Of a DNA stretch of 64,000 nucleotides, positions 10,448-22,213 are shown piece by piece. Position 1 is the stretch's first letter. The number at the start of each line of letters is the position of its first letter. The translations under genes and the position numbers were made by a program. The DNA comes from Plantago major. Lineage: Eukaryota; Streptophyta; Magnoliopsida; Lamiales; Plantaginaceae. The notes beneath the pieces were generated by a model. The model was not told where the DNA came from. It worked only from the letters and a program-made list of their open reading frames with translations, and did no database searches. The stretch covers positions 52,560,677-52,624,676 of the forward strand of contig CM048839.1 in NCBI GenBank assembly GCA_026545765.1, in the 5' to 3' direction.

Positions 10448-12901
10448 AAAGTAAACGAATCATGGGCCATTTTCAAACGTGATTTCGACGTTGTGGCACA
10501 TGCACATATGTCAAGGATTTGTCCTGGATTTGCCAAGTTTACATCAGCCAATGTTAATGCAGATGTCAATGTTGAGTTAGATAAAGGAGAATCTGCTGTT
10601 GTGGCTTCGCAGTTAGTGCTCGATAATGTATGGGCGAAGGGTGCTGGTGAGAAGTGTGCTGTTGAGAAGGGTGTTGTTGAGAAAGAGAAGACTGTGGGGG
10701 TCGCAACAATCTGATGAAAGCCAAAATTTCTGGGAGAACCCAGAAATTTGGGCAACATTTGATGCTATGGTTGAGGAGTTGCAGATGAAGAAGAAGAAGA
10801 TGCAGTCTGAGTTTTTCAAGCTCTATGATTTTGATCCCAAGAAGCAGTTTGATCTTGGGTTCAACACACCACCTGAAGATGATTGTGTTGTACAAAAGAA
10901 AGCAGTTGAGACATTACAAACACAAGGGGATTTGAAACTATTTAATGAGCCATTTACTGATATTACTGATGGTGATTTATCACAGTTTGATGAGCTGATC
11001 AATGACTCGCCTGAAAATGATGGTATGGGATGTTCACTACAGTGTGGCGTTGAGCATGTTACTTATGATTGTGTATCAAATCTGTTAAAAAAAATCATAA
11101 AGTTCTTGATGTTATGAAACTGCTAAGGAAGAAGGTTGTAGACTATTGTTTCTCTTAATATGTTCATCTATTAGGTGATGAACATTCGAAAGTCAGAGTT
11201 TATTGGGGTCCTAATTTCCTTCAATCAAACTGTTTTCTAGATGACATTCTTTCATTGGACGAGAACTGTTTGATTTATAGCCCTGTAATGGATTCATGGT
11301 CTATACTATTGAATTATATAGAGCAAAAAAAGGAATCCCCTTCAAGGTTTTGGTTCGCTGTTAGCATGATTTCATCATCTTGGAAAAGCTGTATCCTACC
11401 CTATAAAGTTCCGGCAGAGAAGTATAATAAGTTTATCGCAGATTTGGAAGATGATAATACAGCTAACAAGTTCATCAATTTCGAGAAAATACATCTTATA
11501 AAGTTGGTTAGTATTTTTCATTTCTGTATGTGATGTTTGTTTTATTATTATGGTGTATTTTTTATCAGGGGTCTGTGAGTTTTACATTTTTTCTTTGTTG
11601 TTTGTATATTCTTTTGCAGTTCTTTCTGCCATTGCACAATGGAGACCATTATACTCTGTTTGTAGTAGACACTCGTCTTGAAGTTATTCACTACATGGAC
11701 AATTTACCAGTGACGGATGATAAATGGAAGAATGTCTCGAAGTTTGGAAACGTATTGGTTAGTTAAATTGTTCATTTAAGTTCTCTTTTTTATTTAAATG
11801 TATTTGTGTGGTTTTTTTTTCTTGTTTATAGATTTCTTGTGTATGTGTTCATTTGCAGAAGAAGTACTTTGGTTTTTTTCTGACTGCAAATAGTCACCCA
11901 GATGCCAAATTTGTCCCCAAATACCGTTTTGTGCACATGGAACTCCCATGGGATTTGATAGGAGAGGAGCGCAACAATGATTGTGGTGTTTATGTGATGT
12001 CAGAGATGAAAGATTTTCATGGATCATTGTATGAATGTCCTGATTTGATGGAACCATCAGGCCGATTACTTAGGAGGGCTGAGATTTGTGCTTCATTACT
12101 TCTATCATATATGAATTTGGGGAGGAAAAATCTGCTTACAGCTGTGGAATTCTTTGCAAAGAACAAGCATTCCATGTTGAAAGAATTGAAAGAGAAAAAA
12201 GAAAAGGAGAAAGCTGAGAAAGAAGCAAAGGAGAAAGCTGAGCAGAAAGCAAAGGAGAAGGCTGAGCAGGAAGCAAAGGAAAAGGCTGAGCAAGAAGCAA
12301 TGGAGAAAAATGCTAAGTCTATATTGTATGAAAGAAAGAACAAGAGAAAAGTTCATTTTTCTGATCAGTAAATAGTGTAGCAGAGAAACTCTAACTGTAT
12401 TTTATTTTTAATCTATTAAGTTATATTACTATATATGTGAGTTTTTATTCTTTGTCTGTGGAATTCTAACATGTGTTTGTGAGTTTTTAATTCTATTACT
12501 GTTATATTACTATATATGTGTGGGATTTTATTCTTTGTCTGTGGATTTCTAACATGTGTCTGTGAGTTTTTAATTAGTGTCTAATGTAAATAAAGTTTTA
12601 CTATGTTCACAGATATATAAATGTAAAACCTAGTTCAAACTCACAAAAGGACTTTAAAATTCCACAGATAAAAAAAAAATCACAAACACATGTTAGAATG
12701 GTCAAGTAATGTCATCGAGGTCACTCCTTTTTCCTCTTTTTTTCAAATTTGTTTTTACACTCATAAATGTAAACAAGAAACCCAAAGAGATACGCTTCAA
12801 CTGTTCATTTCTTTCTTCTCCCAAAAGCACTTTCACTCAAATCAACTACAATAAACCCTAGTTTGCTTCTTCTTCCAAAAGCACCTTTTTACTGTCTAAA
12901 T

Positions 12902-14475
12902 ATGAGAACTAAGCAACAGATCCGTGATTACATAATGAAAACTAGAGGACGAGCAATTCGGAACAGAGGTTGAGCGTGGTAGAAAATGAAGATCCGTGAA
13001 CGTTCATTCGGATGAAGAACAATCGAATAGAGAGGAAATGAAGATGTTCAATTTATTGGATCAAAGAGAAAAAGGAAATCGAAAAAACAACAAGTCATGG
13101 CAGTTGATGGGTTAGTTTTTTCCTCTTTTTGAAGTTTTTTGTCATTTTTTTGTGTGTTTTTGTACTTTACATGTTATTGAATCTCTGTTTGTTTTTTTTT
13201 TTTTTTTTATGTAGTGTTGAGATGAAATTTCAAACAAACTGTGTGCCTGGAAGGTTATTCAAATTGTTAAAAGGTTTGGGTGATGAGGAAAAGGAAACTC
13301 TTAGGTCAATAGGTTTTGGTGGAATACTTGACATTCAAATAAACAAATTGCCATTAGGACTTACTCCATTTATGGTGGAGAATATTGATGTTGATTCTAT
13401 GGTTCAGAAAATTGGGTCTTTTAGTTATCAAATATCTGTCAAAGATGTTCAAGATGTGTTAATGTTGCGAAACCCAAGCAAACCACTTCGATTAAGACTG
13501 TGAAAGGAAGTGTTGTCGTATGTTGAGAGATGGGAAGAGTTATTTGGTAAAAATAATGATGGGATTTTAGTTAGGTTTTTGGAAGAAGCTATGAAAGTAA
13601 GTAAAGGTGAGGATTTTGCACAGATTTTTGTGATGTACGTTGTTGGAGTTCTGCTTGCACCAACATCTGGTAAAACAATAGATTTATCTCTGTTGCCTTA
13701 TGTAGAAGATGTTTCATCCATAAGCACATATGATTGGTGTGGTTATGTTTATGAAAAACTTCAAAAAGCAATCAAAAGGTACAAAGATACTCACTCTTCA
13801 CAGAGTTCAAAAAGGCCAAGGCATTGCAATGGTTGTTTGTTGGTGCTTGTCATTTGTTATCTGCATAGGTTCCCAATGTATGGCAAGAATGAATTTGTCG
13901 AAAGGCCATTGATAAAGCATTGGTCTACAGCTAAATTGGAAGAGAGGGTTAAGGCTGAAAAGGGAAACATTGGTGGTTTTGGTAAACTTTTGATGTTGGA
14001 CAATGTCTACCCAATCAGTTCCAACAAAGACGTTGAAGAAATGGCTGATGGAGGTTGCCTTGATAAGGGCAAAGGAATTACTGTGGATGAAGAAGTGAAT
14101 GATCGTAAATTATCGTTCACTGTACCAAATGGCATCCTGACAGATTCAGAGATAGACAATATGAAACTATTTGTAATTTTTTTTTTCAAATTCTCTGTTC
14201 TTAGCCAAAATCCATATATATATAATTTTATAACCTTTTTTTTTTTTTTTCAGCCTATAGATGAATTGAAAGTAAAGCTTAGGAGGGACATTGAGGTAGT
14301 TGCAAACACTCATATTGGAAGACTGAATGTACTCAAAGGTTTTGAAGACCACTCTGAAGGATCCAACACCTTTACTTACTTATCAATAGTTGAATTTATT
14401 GCTAAGTACATGTTGGAGTATGTTGAAGAGATAAGAAATCCAAAAGCAGATAATGCAGGGGGCAGTACAAGTTAA
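12902..14475 (+). pseudogene. ULP-associated-domain protein gene, copy 2, frame-broken
   Basis: Same three exons as copy 1 (12,902-13,110; 13,215-14,172; 14,254-14,475), but several small deletions break the frame. They fall in exon 1 around 12,955-13,045 and in exon 2 around 13,468-13,525. Downstream of 13,525 the sequence is almost identical to copies 1 and 3. Because the damage is confined to two short clusters, it could be real decay or local consensus error. The protein domain content is as for copy 1. Confidence 0.78.
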
Positions 14476-15013
14476 ATGGTGTAATTAATCAAACACTTTT
14501 TTTTCTTTTTGTGTTTATAATGTTTGTCTATCCTTTTTTTTATTATCTACTTTTTATTATATATGTTATGTTTGTATTAATCATTTTTCAGTTTAACCTA
14601 TGATTTAGTCTGGGATTCTGTTTGAATTGAGTCTGGGTTTTCTATTTTAATCTCACATATTTTTAATAAAATGTTACACATAATCATATAGAATGCCACA
14701 GATACAATGTCAGAGTTTTTTTTAACCTATGATTAATCTCACAGATTCTTAATTAAATATTACAGACAATTTGAGAGAATGCCACAAAAACAGTTTTTTA
14801 TGAAGAAGCATAAAGTTTTTTTTTTTTTAAACTAATTATGATTTTTAAATTTTTTAAGATTGAATCTCACAGGTTCATAATAAAACATCACAGATAATAG
14901 ATAGCATTCGACAGACACAGTTTTTTATTATCGAAAAGATGTTATCAAATGCCACAGACGTCATAATTGTTTTTTAAAGTACACGTTTTTTTAGTATGAT
15001 TTTTATTTTTCAA

Positions 15014-16348
15014 AGTGCCCAAATGGTATGGTCGTATGGATATATATGAGGCTAATCGAAATAATAGTATATTTTAGTTTGTCCAGAATGTTTGATGCTA
15101 AACTATTTAAAATTAGTCTCTTTTTGAACGATTGATGCTACGTTAATTATTTATAATATGTTTTAATGAGTCGCTTTTAATTTTTTCAATACTGAAAATG
15201 AATTTTTGAATTTCAAAACTGGGCGCATCATTAGTATATAAATGAATGGGAAAATTACATACAGTACCCCTGCAATTGGACCCCGAAACAGATTCATCCC
15301 CGAATTTGAAACAATTACAAATACCCCCTTCTCGTTGACCAACACTCCAATGTCACAATTTCTCTCTCCTAGTTGGAATTTTTAAAGTTAAATAAGTAAA
15401 GATAAGATAAAATAAAATAAAAAATTTTAATAAAGAAACGATAAAATAAAATATAAACAAACAAACCCACTTCTTATTATACTACTCTTCTTCCTCCTAC
15501 ATATCTTCTTCCTCCTCCTCCTCCTCCTCCTCCCCTTCTTCCTCCTACATCATTTCTTCTTCTCCAAATATGTAACGACCCGAAAAATTTAAGTAATAAA
15601 AATAAACTTCTTTATTTGAAATGTCTAGAGAAGACGCAAAACGTTTTACACAAGTCTAAACAAAGCCACAAGCATCTACTAATCACTAATAAAACGAAGG
15701 GTTCAAAACAATTTTCCAAACAATCCCAAACTTATAAAAGAAACCCCACTCTCTGTTGTTGAACGTCTAAGAAGACTCCAAGATGCCAAAATCTACAAGA
15801 AGGTAACAAATCAAGTGTGAGATAAAACTCAGTGAGGTTCTGTGCTAAGTGAACAACGAATTATGTAATAACGAAGTATGGTTTTTAAAAATCAAACAAA
15901 TCTTAATATAAAAATAGTCGAAGAAAAACATATAACGAAGCGAATAAATTATCGTTGGTGCAGTCAACCTTATAACCCCAATCCAAACCCTTATCACTCC
16001 AGACAGGGTGCTACCACTGTCAAATGAAGACGAAGACCCTGCCATGGTACAGGGGTGAAACACTACTACTCCCAAAGACCTCGACGACTTCTGCCTCGCG
16101 TTTAGGGATAATAAGCAGAGGTACTTCATGAACAACTCGACAGACATAACTGCCCAAGTATGTCCACTCAGAAACCCCCACCACCATTGCACACATATCG
16201 GTCGAAGAAAATCAATCAATCAAATCAAACGAAGATCATAATAAATCATATACATATATATCTTTTTAGAGCGGAAGCATGAGAAAAAGATTTGATGCAG
16301 TTTTCAGAACTTGATTTCATGAGTTTCACAATATTTGAGATGCTATGC

Positions 16349-16381
<33 letters not shown>

Positions 16382-19300
16382 AATAGCTTCTTGTAGTTTC
16401 GCAAATATACATATACTTTTTGGGTAGAACACTCACCTTAGATGACCTTGCCAAATACCAACCCGCAAATCTTGATAAAAGGTAACACTACTTAACATTA
16501 CGCAAAAACACTTATCGATACCCTTTAACCCCCACAAACGAGCATAAGCCAGTAGAATCAAGTAGGCATATAATTACATAATAATTTAACAATTTGTCGC
16601 TAACAATTATAAAGATAAGCAGTAACGTATATTTATCACTAATCACACAATTATGCATATAATCTGACTAACTGGACAAGAACACACAATTATTTAAATA
16701 TAACTTGATATGCTTCACAAGTCTGAACACAGAAATACAATAACAGAGCAACAAGGTTGGCAATTTATGCAATAACATCAGCCAGTGATACAAATTGGAT
16801 TACTAACAAAGCACTTAAAGAACACAAACATTAACATGTCACCAAGCACATATCTAACAACCTAATTATATGACTCATTAGGAGACTCACAAAGGATAAA
16901 ATACACAGCACCTTCGAGTTCAAGTACATACAAATGTCCCTAATGAATGTAAGACCAACTATGTATAAGCTTTCTTGCCCAAAAGATCAAGCTAGCAATC
17001 AATAACAGTACGCCCAAGATTAATTCCAATAATTGCCCCAGTTAATTACAAATTGTAAATAACACTCAATAATAGCTTAACCAAAAACTATTGCAGTTCG
17101 ATTCATTGGTATAAGGACGAACAATCAACAGCAAAATAGCACAGCAACAGCCACTAGTATTCTAACCCAGTCACAGCTCGGATTCAGATAAAATCCATGG
17201 AGTGAATTGATCAATCCAGTAAAGCAACACAGCAAGAAACTGCAAACCTATTTGCCGACTTTAGAATCTACTAGACTCCCGACTGATACGCCTGCCGACC
17301 AGAGGCCAAGAACCACGAAAAAATCCCAATAATAAACACACAGCAACCACAGCAATCGACTGGAACAAAAGGAACAATCAGACGAACAAGAAGTTCGACC
17401 ACAACGGGAACAGAGCAGCCAAATCGACTAACAAACATACACACAGACTGAACAGCCAAAGAGGAAGAAGAAGAAAAGGAATCCAGCAATTCGATTCACC
17501 ACAGCCACATCGAACTATAGCAAAACAAAGCAAAATGCAATTCAAACACAGCCACTAGTACACAGGAGGGATAGAGTAAGGCTTCGACAAGCAATTCAAC
17601 TGCTACGACCCGCAACAGTACAGAAACGGAAAAGAAGCCTGTCGACTCCAAAAGAAGAGCACAGGGCAAAGCGAAAATAGACACAGCAGGTCGAATCTCA
17701 AGCAGAAAAGGGAATCATGATTTGAACCCTACAGAAACAAGATAACCAACACGAACACCCATCCCAGACTCAATCAGAAGGAAGAAAAACACTTACCCAA
17801 AAGACGAATCGAAACCGAGCTAAATTACGAACAAACGGGTCGAAGCTCCCTAAATCTTATAATTGATTCTACAAAGAACACATAAGCATTGTTTCTGGAG
17901 TTAGGAAGAGAATCGAAAACGAGGACCCAAATTCTAAAGAGCGCTTTTTCCATTAGGCTTCGGAAAACCCGGTTTTTAAGTTTTTTCGGTCAGACCAGCG
18001 TTATTAATCGGGCAGGTTTTTAGTTCGAGCCGTTTTCACACACTTCGGCGTGTTTGTGCATGTTCTAACGTCTTTATCTTTTTCTTCATTTTTCTTGTTT
18101 GATTCACTTCACTTTTCATCATCATTTTGCTCCGATTGAACTTCCTAAACGTAATTTTTTGAACTTTTTTTGTAGTTTTAGTGTTTGATTGTAGTTTTTT
18201 TTTCCCGTTTTTCTAATCTGTTTTTTTTCCTTCTTTTCTCACAGGTTGTATACAATGCCGAAGAGAAAATCAAGTGACAAAAATGTTCCATTGAAGAGTT
18301 TAATGGATGTTAAGCGTGAACATGGAGCATCAATGGGTTTACCTAAGTGTAAGTTTTCTAATCCGTGTGGATCTGTGACTTTTAGTATGGATCTGTGTCT
18401 TTTTAGTATGGATCTGTGTTTTTTTAGTATGGGGTTGTTAGTTATAGTATGGATCTGTGTTTTTTAGTTTTGTCTGTGACTTTAGTAGTGGGTCTGTGTG
18501 GTTTTAGTTAGTGTCTGTAAGTTTTAAGTCTTGGTCTGTGACTTTTAGTATTGTTTTTCTGAGTTCTAGTATGGATCTGTGGTTTTTAGTTTGTCTGTGA
18601 CTTTAGTAGTGGGTTTGTGTTGTTTTAGATAGTGTCTGTAAGTTTTAAGTCTTGGTCTGTGGCTTTTAGTATGGTTTTGCGAGTTTTTAGTATGGGTCTT
18701 TGGTGGTATCTTATACTTTCTTTCTTGATTACAATGAATCCTTCTTATGGACCCAATGAGACAATTAATATTGACCCTGAAGATATTCCAACAGAGAGGA
18801 AGAAGTTACCTAGGTTGAAGTTAAAGGTGAGGAGTAAGGATTGTATTGATGACAACGCCACTAGGACTGATGTTGTTCACAAGGTGGCTGATGTTAGTGG
18901 GGAGGAGGAGGAGGATGTTTTTACTGGCAGGCTACAGTTGCATGTAGAAACTGATGGTTGTAACAACTTGTCTGTTGTGGTCGACCAAATGCAAAAGCCT
19001 CAAAGGAGACGCGCTAAAAAGCAGGTGGTAATTGTTGACGATGTAGTGAAACCATTTGAGCAGGCTACTTTACCGGGCAATTTCTTCAAGTTGGTTTCTA
19101 CACTCACTGAAAAGCAAAGAGCCGATGTTGTTGATATTGGTTTTGGTAGTTTGCTACATTTCAAGATTAAGAGGATACCTGGTGGCATCATGCCATATTT
19201 AGTTAAGAATTTCGATCATGTTAGATTGATCCAAAAGGTTAATGATGTTAAGTATCAAGTGTCTGTCAACGATGTATATGATATATTCATGTTACCTAGA

Positions 19301-19943
19301 TTTACCTCCAATCAGATTATTCCCAAACCTGTTGATAAGGTGTTGAGGGATGAATTTGTTGATAAGTATAAGAAGACATCTGATGGTACTTCAGTTGGTC
19401 AAATAATATCAGTCATTAAGGAGAGATTGGCTGATGGTGGGGATGAGTTTAAAAGGCTTTTTGTTTTAGTTGCGTGTGGATGTATTCTGTCGCCAATTGC
19501 TAACCATGTGGTTGATTACACCCTGTTACCTTTTATGTGTGATACTTCAAAAATTAAAGAGCTTGATTGATGTGCTTTTGTTTTGGATAAATTGTCCAAG
19601 GGGGTTTTAAAGTATCAGAGTTCAGATAAAGGTATAAGTGTGTCTGGTGTGTGTTCTTCTGATATCTTATATACATAGGTTCCCTTTCAAAGGTAAAAAA
19701 GAACCTACCACTCTTCCTCTAATCCAACATTGGCCTAACGATAGATTATTGCAAAGGGTTTCGGATGAAAAGGGTGAGTTTGGTAATTTGATCCATTTGG
19801 CTGGGGTGTATCCTATTTCTGATGAGGGTGATGATGGTCCTTCTTGTCCTCCTCCTGATAGAGAATTAGTAGGTAAGGGTGAGTTTGACATTCCAGTGAA
19901 TGCTGTTCTGCTGTTGATGTCGATGATGGGTTTTTGAAGTATC
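15014..19943. repeat. Tandem segment B, copy 2
   Basis: Second copy of segment B. It differs from copy 1 by a much shorter TA run (about 27 against 93 nt), a few small indels and a 5-nt loss within the ULP1-like coding region near 19,650. Confidence 0.95.
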
Positions 19944-22213
19944 ATATTCCAAATGGTATCCACAAGAACAGTGATATTACAAAGCTTGGAATGGATGTAA
20001 GTTTTTTTTTTTTTTTGTTCTCTTTCTTTTTTTTTGTCTCTATAGCCCCTGTTTGTTGTAGGTCTGGGGGATCTAGTTATATTTCTGTGAGATTTTATGT
20101 TATTTCTGAGGTTTTTTAGTTGTCTGTGGGATTTTAGTGGGAAGTCTGTGAGTTTTTGTTGGGGATCTGTGGGAGTTTATGTCCATATGACTTGGACTTT
20201 TTTTTTTATTACAAGTGTGTGGCTTTTTAGAAATGATCTGTGTGGTTCTTTTTTGATATATCATTGTGTTTACTTTTTTTTTTTTCAGAAAGTAAACGAA
20301 TCATGGGCCATTTTCAAACGTGATTTCGACGTTGTGGCACATGCACATATGTCAAGGATTTGTCCTGGATTTGCCAAGTTTACATCAGCCAATGTTAATG
20401 CAGATGTCAATGTTGAGTTAGATAAAGGAGAATCTGCTGTTGTGGCTTCGCAGTTAGTGCTCGATAATGTATGGGCGAAGGGTGCTGGTGAGAAGTGTGC
20501 TGTTGAGAAGGGTGTTGTTGAGAAAGAGAAGACTGTGGGGGTCGCAACAATCTGATGAAAGCCAAAATTTCTGGGAGAACCCAGAAATTTGGGCAACATT
20601 TGATGCTATGGTTGAGGAGTTGCAGATGAAGAAGAAGAAGATGCAGTCTGAGTTTTTCAAGCTCTATGATTTTGATCCCAAGAAGCAGTTTGATCTTGGG
20701 TTCAACACACCACCTGAAGATGATTGTGTTGTACAAAAGAAAGCAGTTGAGACATTACAAACACAAGGGGATTTGAAACTATTTAATGAGCCATTTACTG
20801 ATATTACTGATGGTGATTTATCACAGTTTGATGAGCTGATCAATGACTCGCCTGAAAATGATGGTATGGGATGTTCACTACAGTGTGGCGTTGAGCATGT
20901 TACTTATGATTGTGTATCAAATCTGTTAAAAAAAATCATAAAGTTCTTGATGTTATGAAACTGCTAAGGAAGAAGGTTGTAGACTATTGTTTCTCTTAAT
21001 ATGTTCATCTATTAGGTGATGAACATTCGAAAGTCAGAGTTTATTGGGGTCCTAATTTCCTTCAATCAAACTGTTTTCTAGATGACATTCTTTCATTGGA
21101 CGAGAACTGTTTGATTTATAGCCCTGTAATGGATTCATGGTCTATACTATTGAATTATATAGAGCAAAAAAAGGAATCCCCTTCAAGGTTTTGGTTCGCT
21201 GTTAGCATGATTTCATCATCTTGGAAAAGCTGTATCCTACCCTATAAAGTTCCGGCAGAGAAGTATAATAAGTTTATCGCAGATTTGGAAGATGCAATGG
21301 CCCTGGCTAACAAGTTCATCAATTTCGAGAAAATACATCTTATAAAGTTGGTTAGTATTTTTCATTTCTGTATGTGATGTTTGTTTTATTATTATGGTGT
21401 ATTTTTTATCAGGGGTCTGTGAGTTTTACATTTTTTCTTTGTTGTTTGTATATTCTTTTGCAGTTCTTTCTGCCATTGCACAATAGAGACCATTATACTC
21501 TGTTTGTAGTAGACACTCGTCTTGAAGTTATTCACTACATGGACAATTTACCAGTGACGGATGATAAATGGAAGAATGTCTCGAAGTTTGGAAACGTATT
21601 GGTTAGTTAAATTGTTCATTTAAGTTCTCTTTTTTATTTAAATGTATTTGTGTGGTTTTTTTTTCTTGTTTATAGATTTCTTGTGTATGTGTTCATTTGC
21701 AGAAGAAGTACTTTGGTTTTTTTCTGACTGCAAATAGTCACCCAGATGCCAAATTTGTCCCCAAATTGCTTTGTGCACATGGAACTCCCATGGGATTTGA
21801 TAGGAGAGGAGCGCAACAATGATTGTGGTGTTTATGTGATGTCAGAGATGAAAGATTTTCATGGATCATTGTATGAATGTCCTGATTTGATGGAACCATC
21901 AGGCCGATTACTTAGGAGGGCTGAGATTTGTGCTTCATTACTTCTATCATATATGAATTTGGGGAGGAAAAATCTGCTTACAGCTGTGGAATTCTTTGCA
22001 AAGAACAAGCATTCCATGTTGAAAGAATTGAAAGAGAAAAAAGAAAAGGAGAAAGCTGAGAAAGAAGCAAAGGAGAAAGCTGAGCAGAAAGCAAAGGAGA
22101 AGGCTGAGCAGGAAGCAAAGGAAAAGGCTGAGCAAGAAGCAATGGAGAAAAATGCTAAGTCTATATTGTATGAAAGAAAGAACAAGAGAAAAGTTCATTT
22201 TTCTGATCAGTAA
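18255..22213 (+). pseudogene. ULP1-like cysteine protease gene, copy III
   Basis: Same structure as copy II, across the second B-A junction: 18,255-18,348; about 18,733-19,996; 20,289-21,350; 21,474-21,601; 21,703-22,213. It shares the TGA (19,568), the G-run and A-run frame changes and the TAA with copy II, so those changes predate the tandem duplication. It also has private changes: a 5-nt loss near 19,650, a Gly-to-Arg change just before the catalytic His region (LHNRDHYTLF), and a 2-nt loss near 21,767 that shifts the frame before the Cys motif. Catalytic His, Asp and Cys codons are all still readable. Confidence 0.82.

Larger units (their letters stand above)
8416..12371 (+). pseudogene. 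ULP1-like cysteine protease gene with ULP-associated N-terminal domain, copy II
   Basis: Exons as read: 8,416-8,509; about 8,887-10,155 (acceptor unclear); 10,448-11,506; 11,620-11,757; 11,859-12,371. The N-terminal half (GFGSLLHFKIKR, then VNDVYDIFMLPR) resembles the domain that plant mobile ULP proteins carry before the protease. The C-terminal half is a C48/ULP1 fold: His at 11,647 (HYTLFVVD), Asp 17 residues later (HYMDNLP), Cys in NNDCGVYVM. Glu sits six residues before the Cys, where ULP1 proteases normally have Gln. The tail repeats EKAEQEAKEKAEQEA and ends in a basic nuclear-type signal. Lesions shared with copy III are a TGA at 9,722 where the paralogue has Trp, a frame change near 10,060, a G-run shift near 10,691, a compensating A-run shift near 11,090, and a TAA near 11,156. 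ULP1 enzymes cleave SUMO or related conjugates, but this copy is probably not functional. Confidence 0.82.
10103..15013. repeat. Tandem segment A, copy 2
   Basis: Second copy of segment A. It is shorter than copies 1 and 3 in the spacer after the ULP1-like gene (roughly 12,410-12,610), and it carries several small deletions in the second ULP-domain gene. The ULP1-like exons in this copy look cleaner than in copy 1. Confidence 0.95.

Noticed and set aside
8416-12371. Host SUMO protease gene
   Set aside because: The N-terminal domain, the short-repeat-filled introns, the tandem partial copies and the neighbouring MULE transposase fit transposon cargo better than a conserved host ESD4/OTS-type gene.
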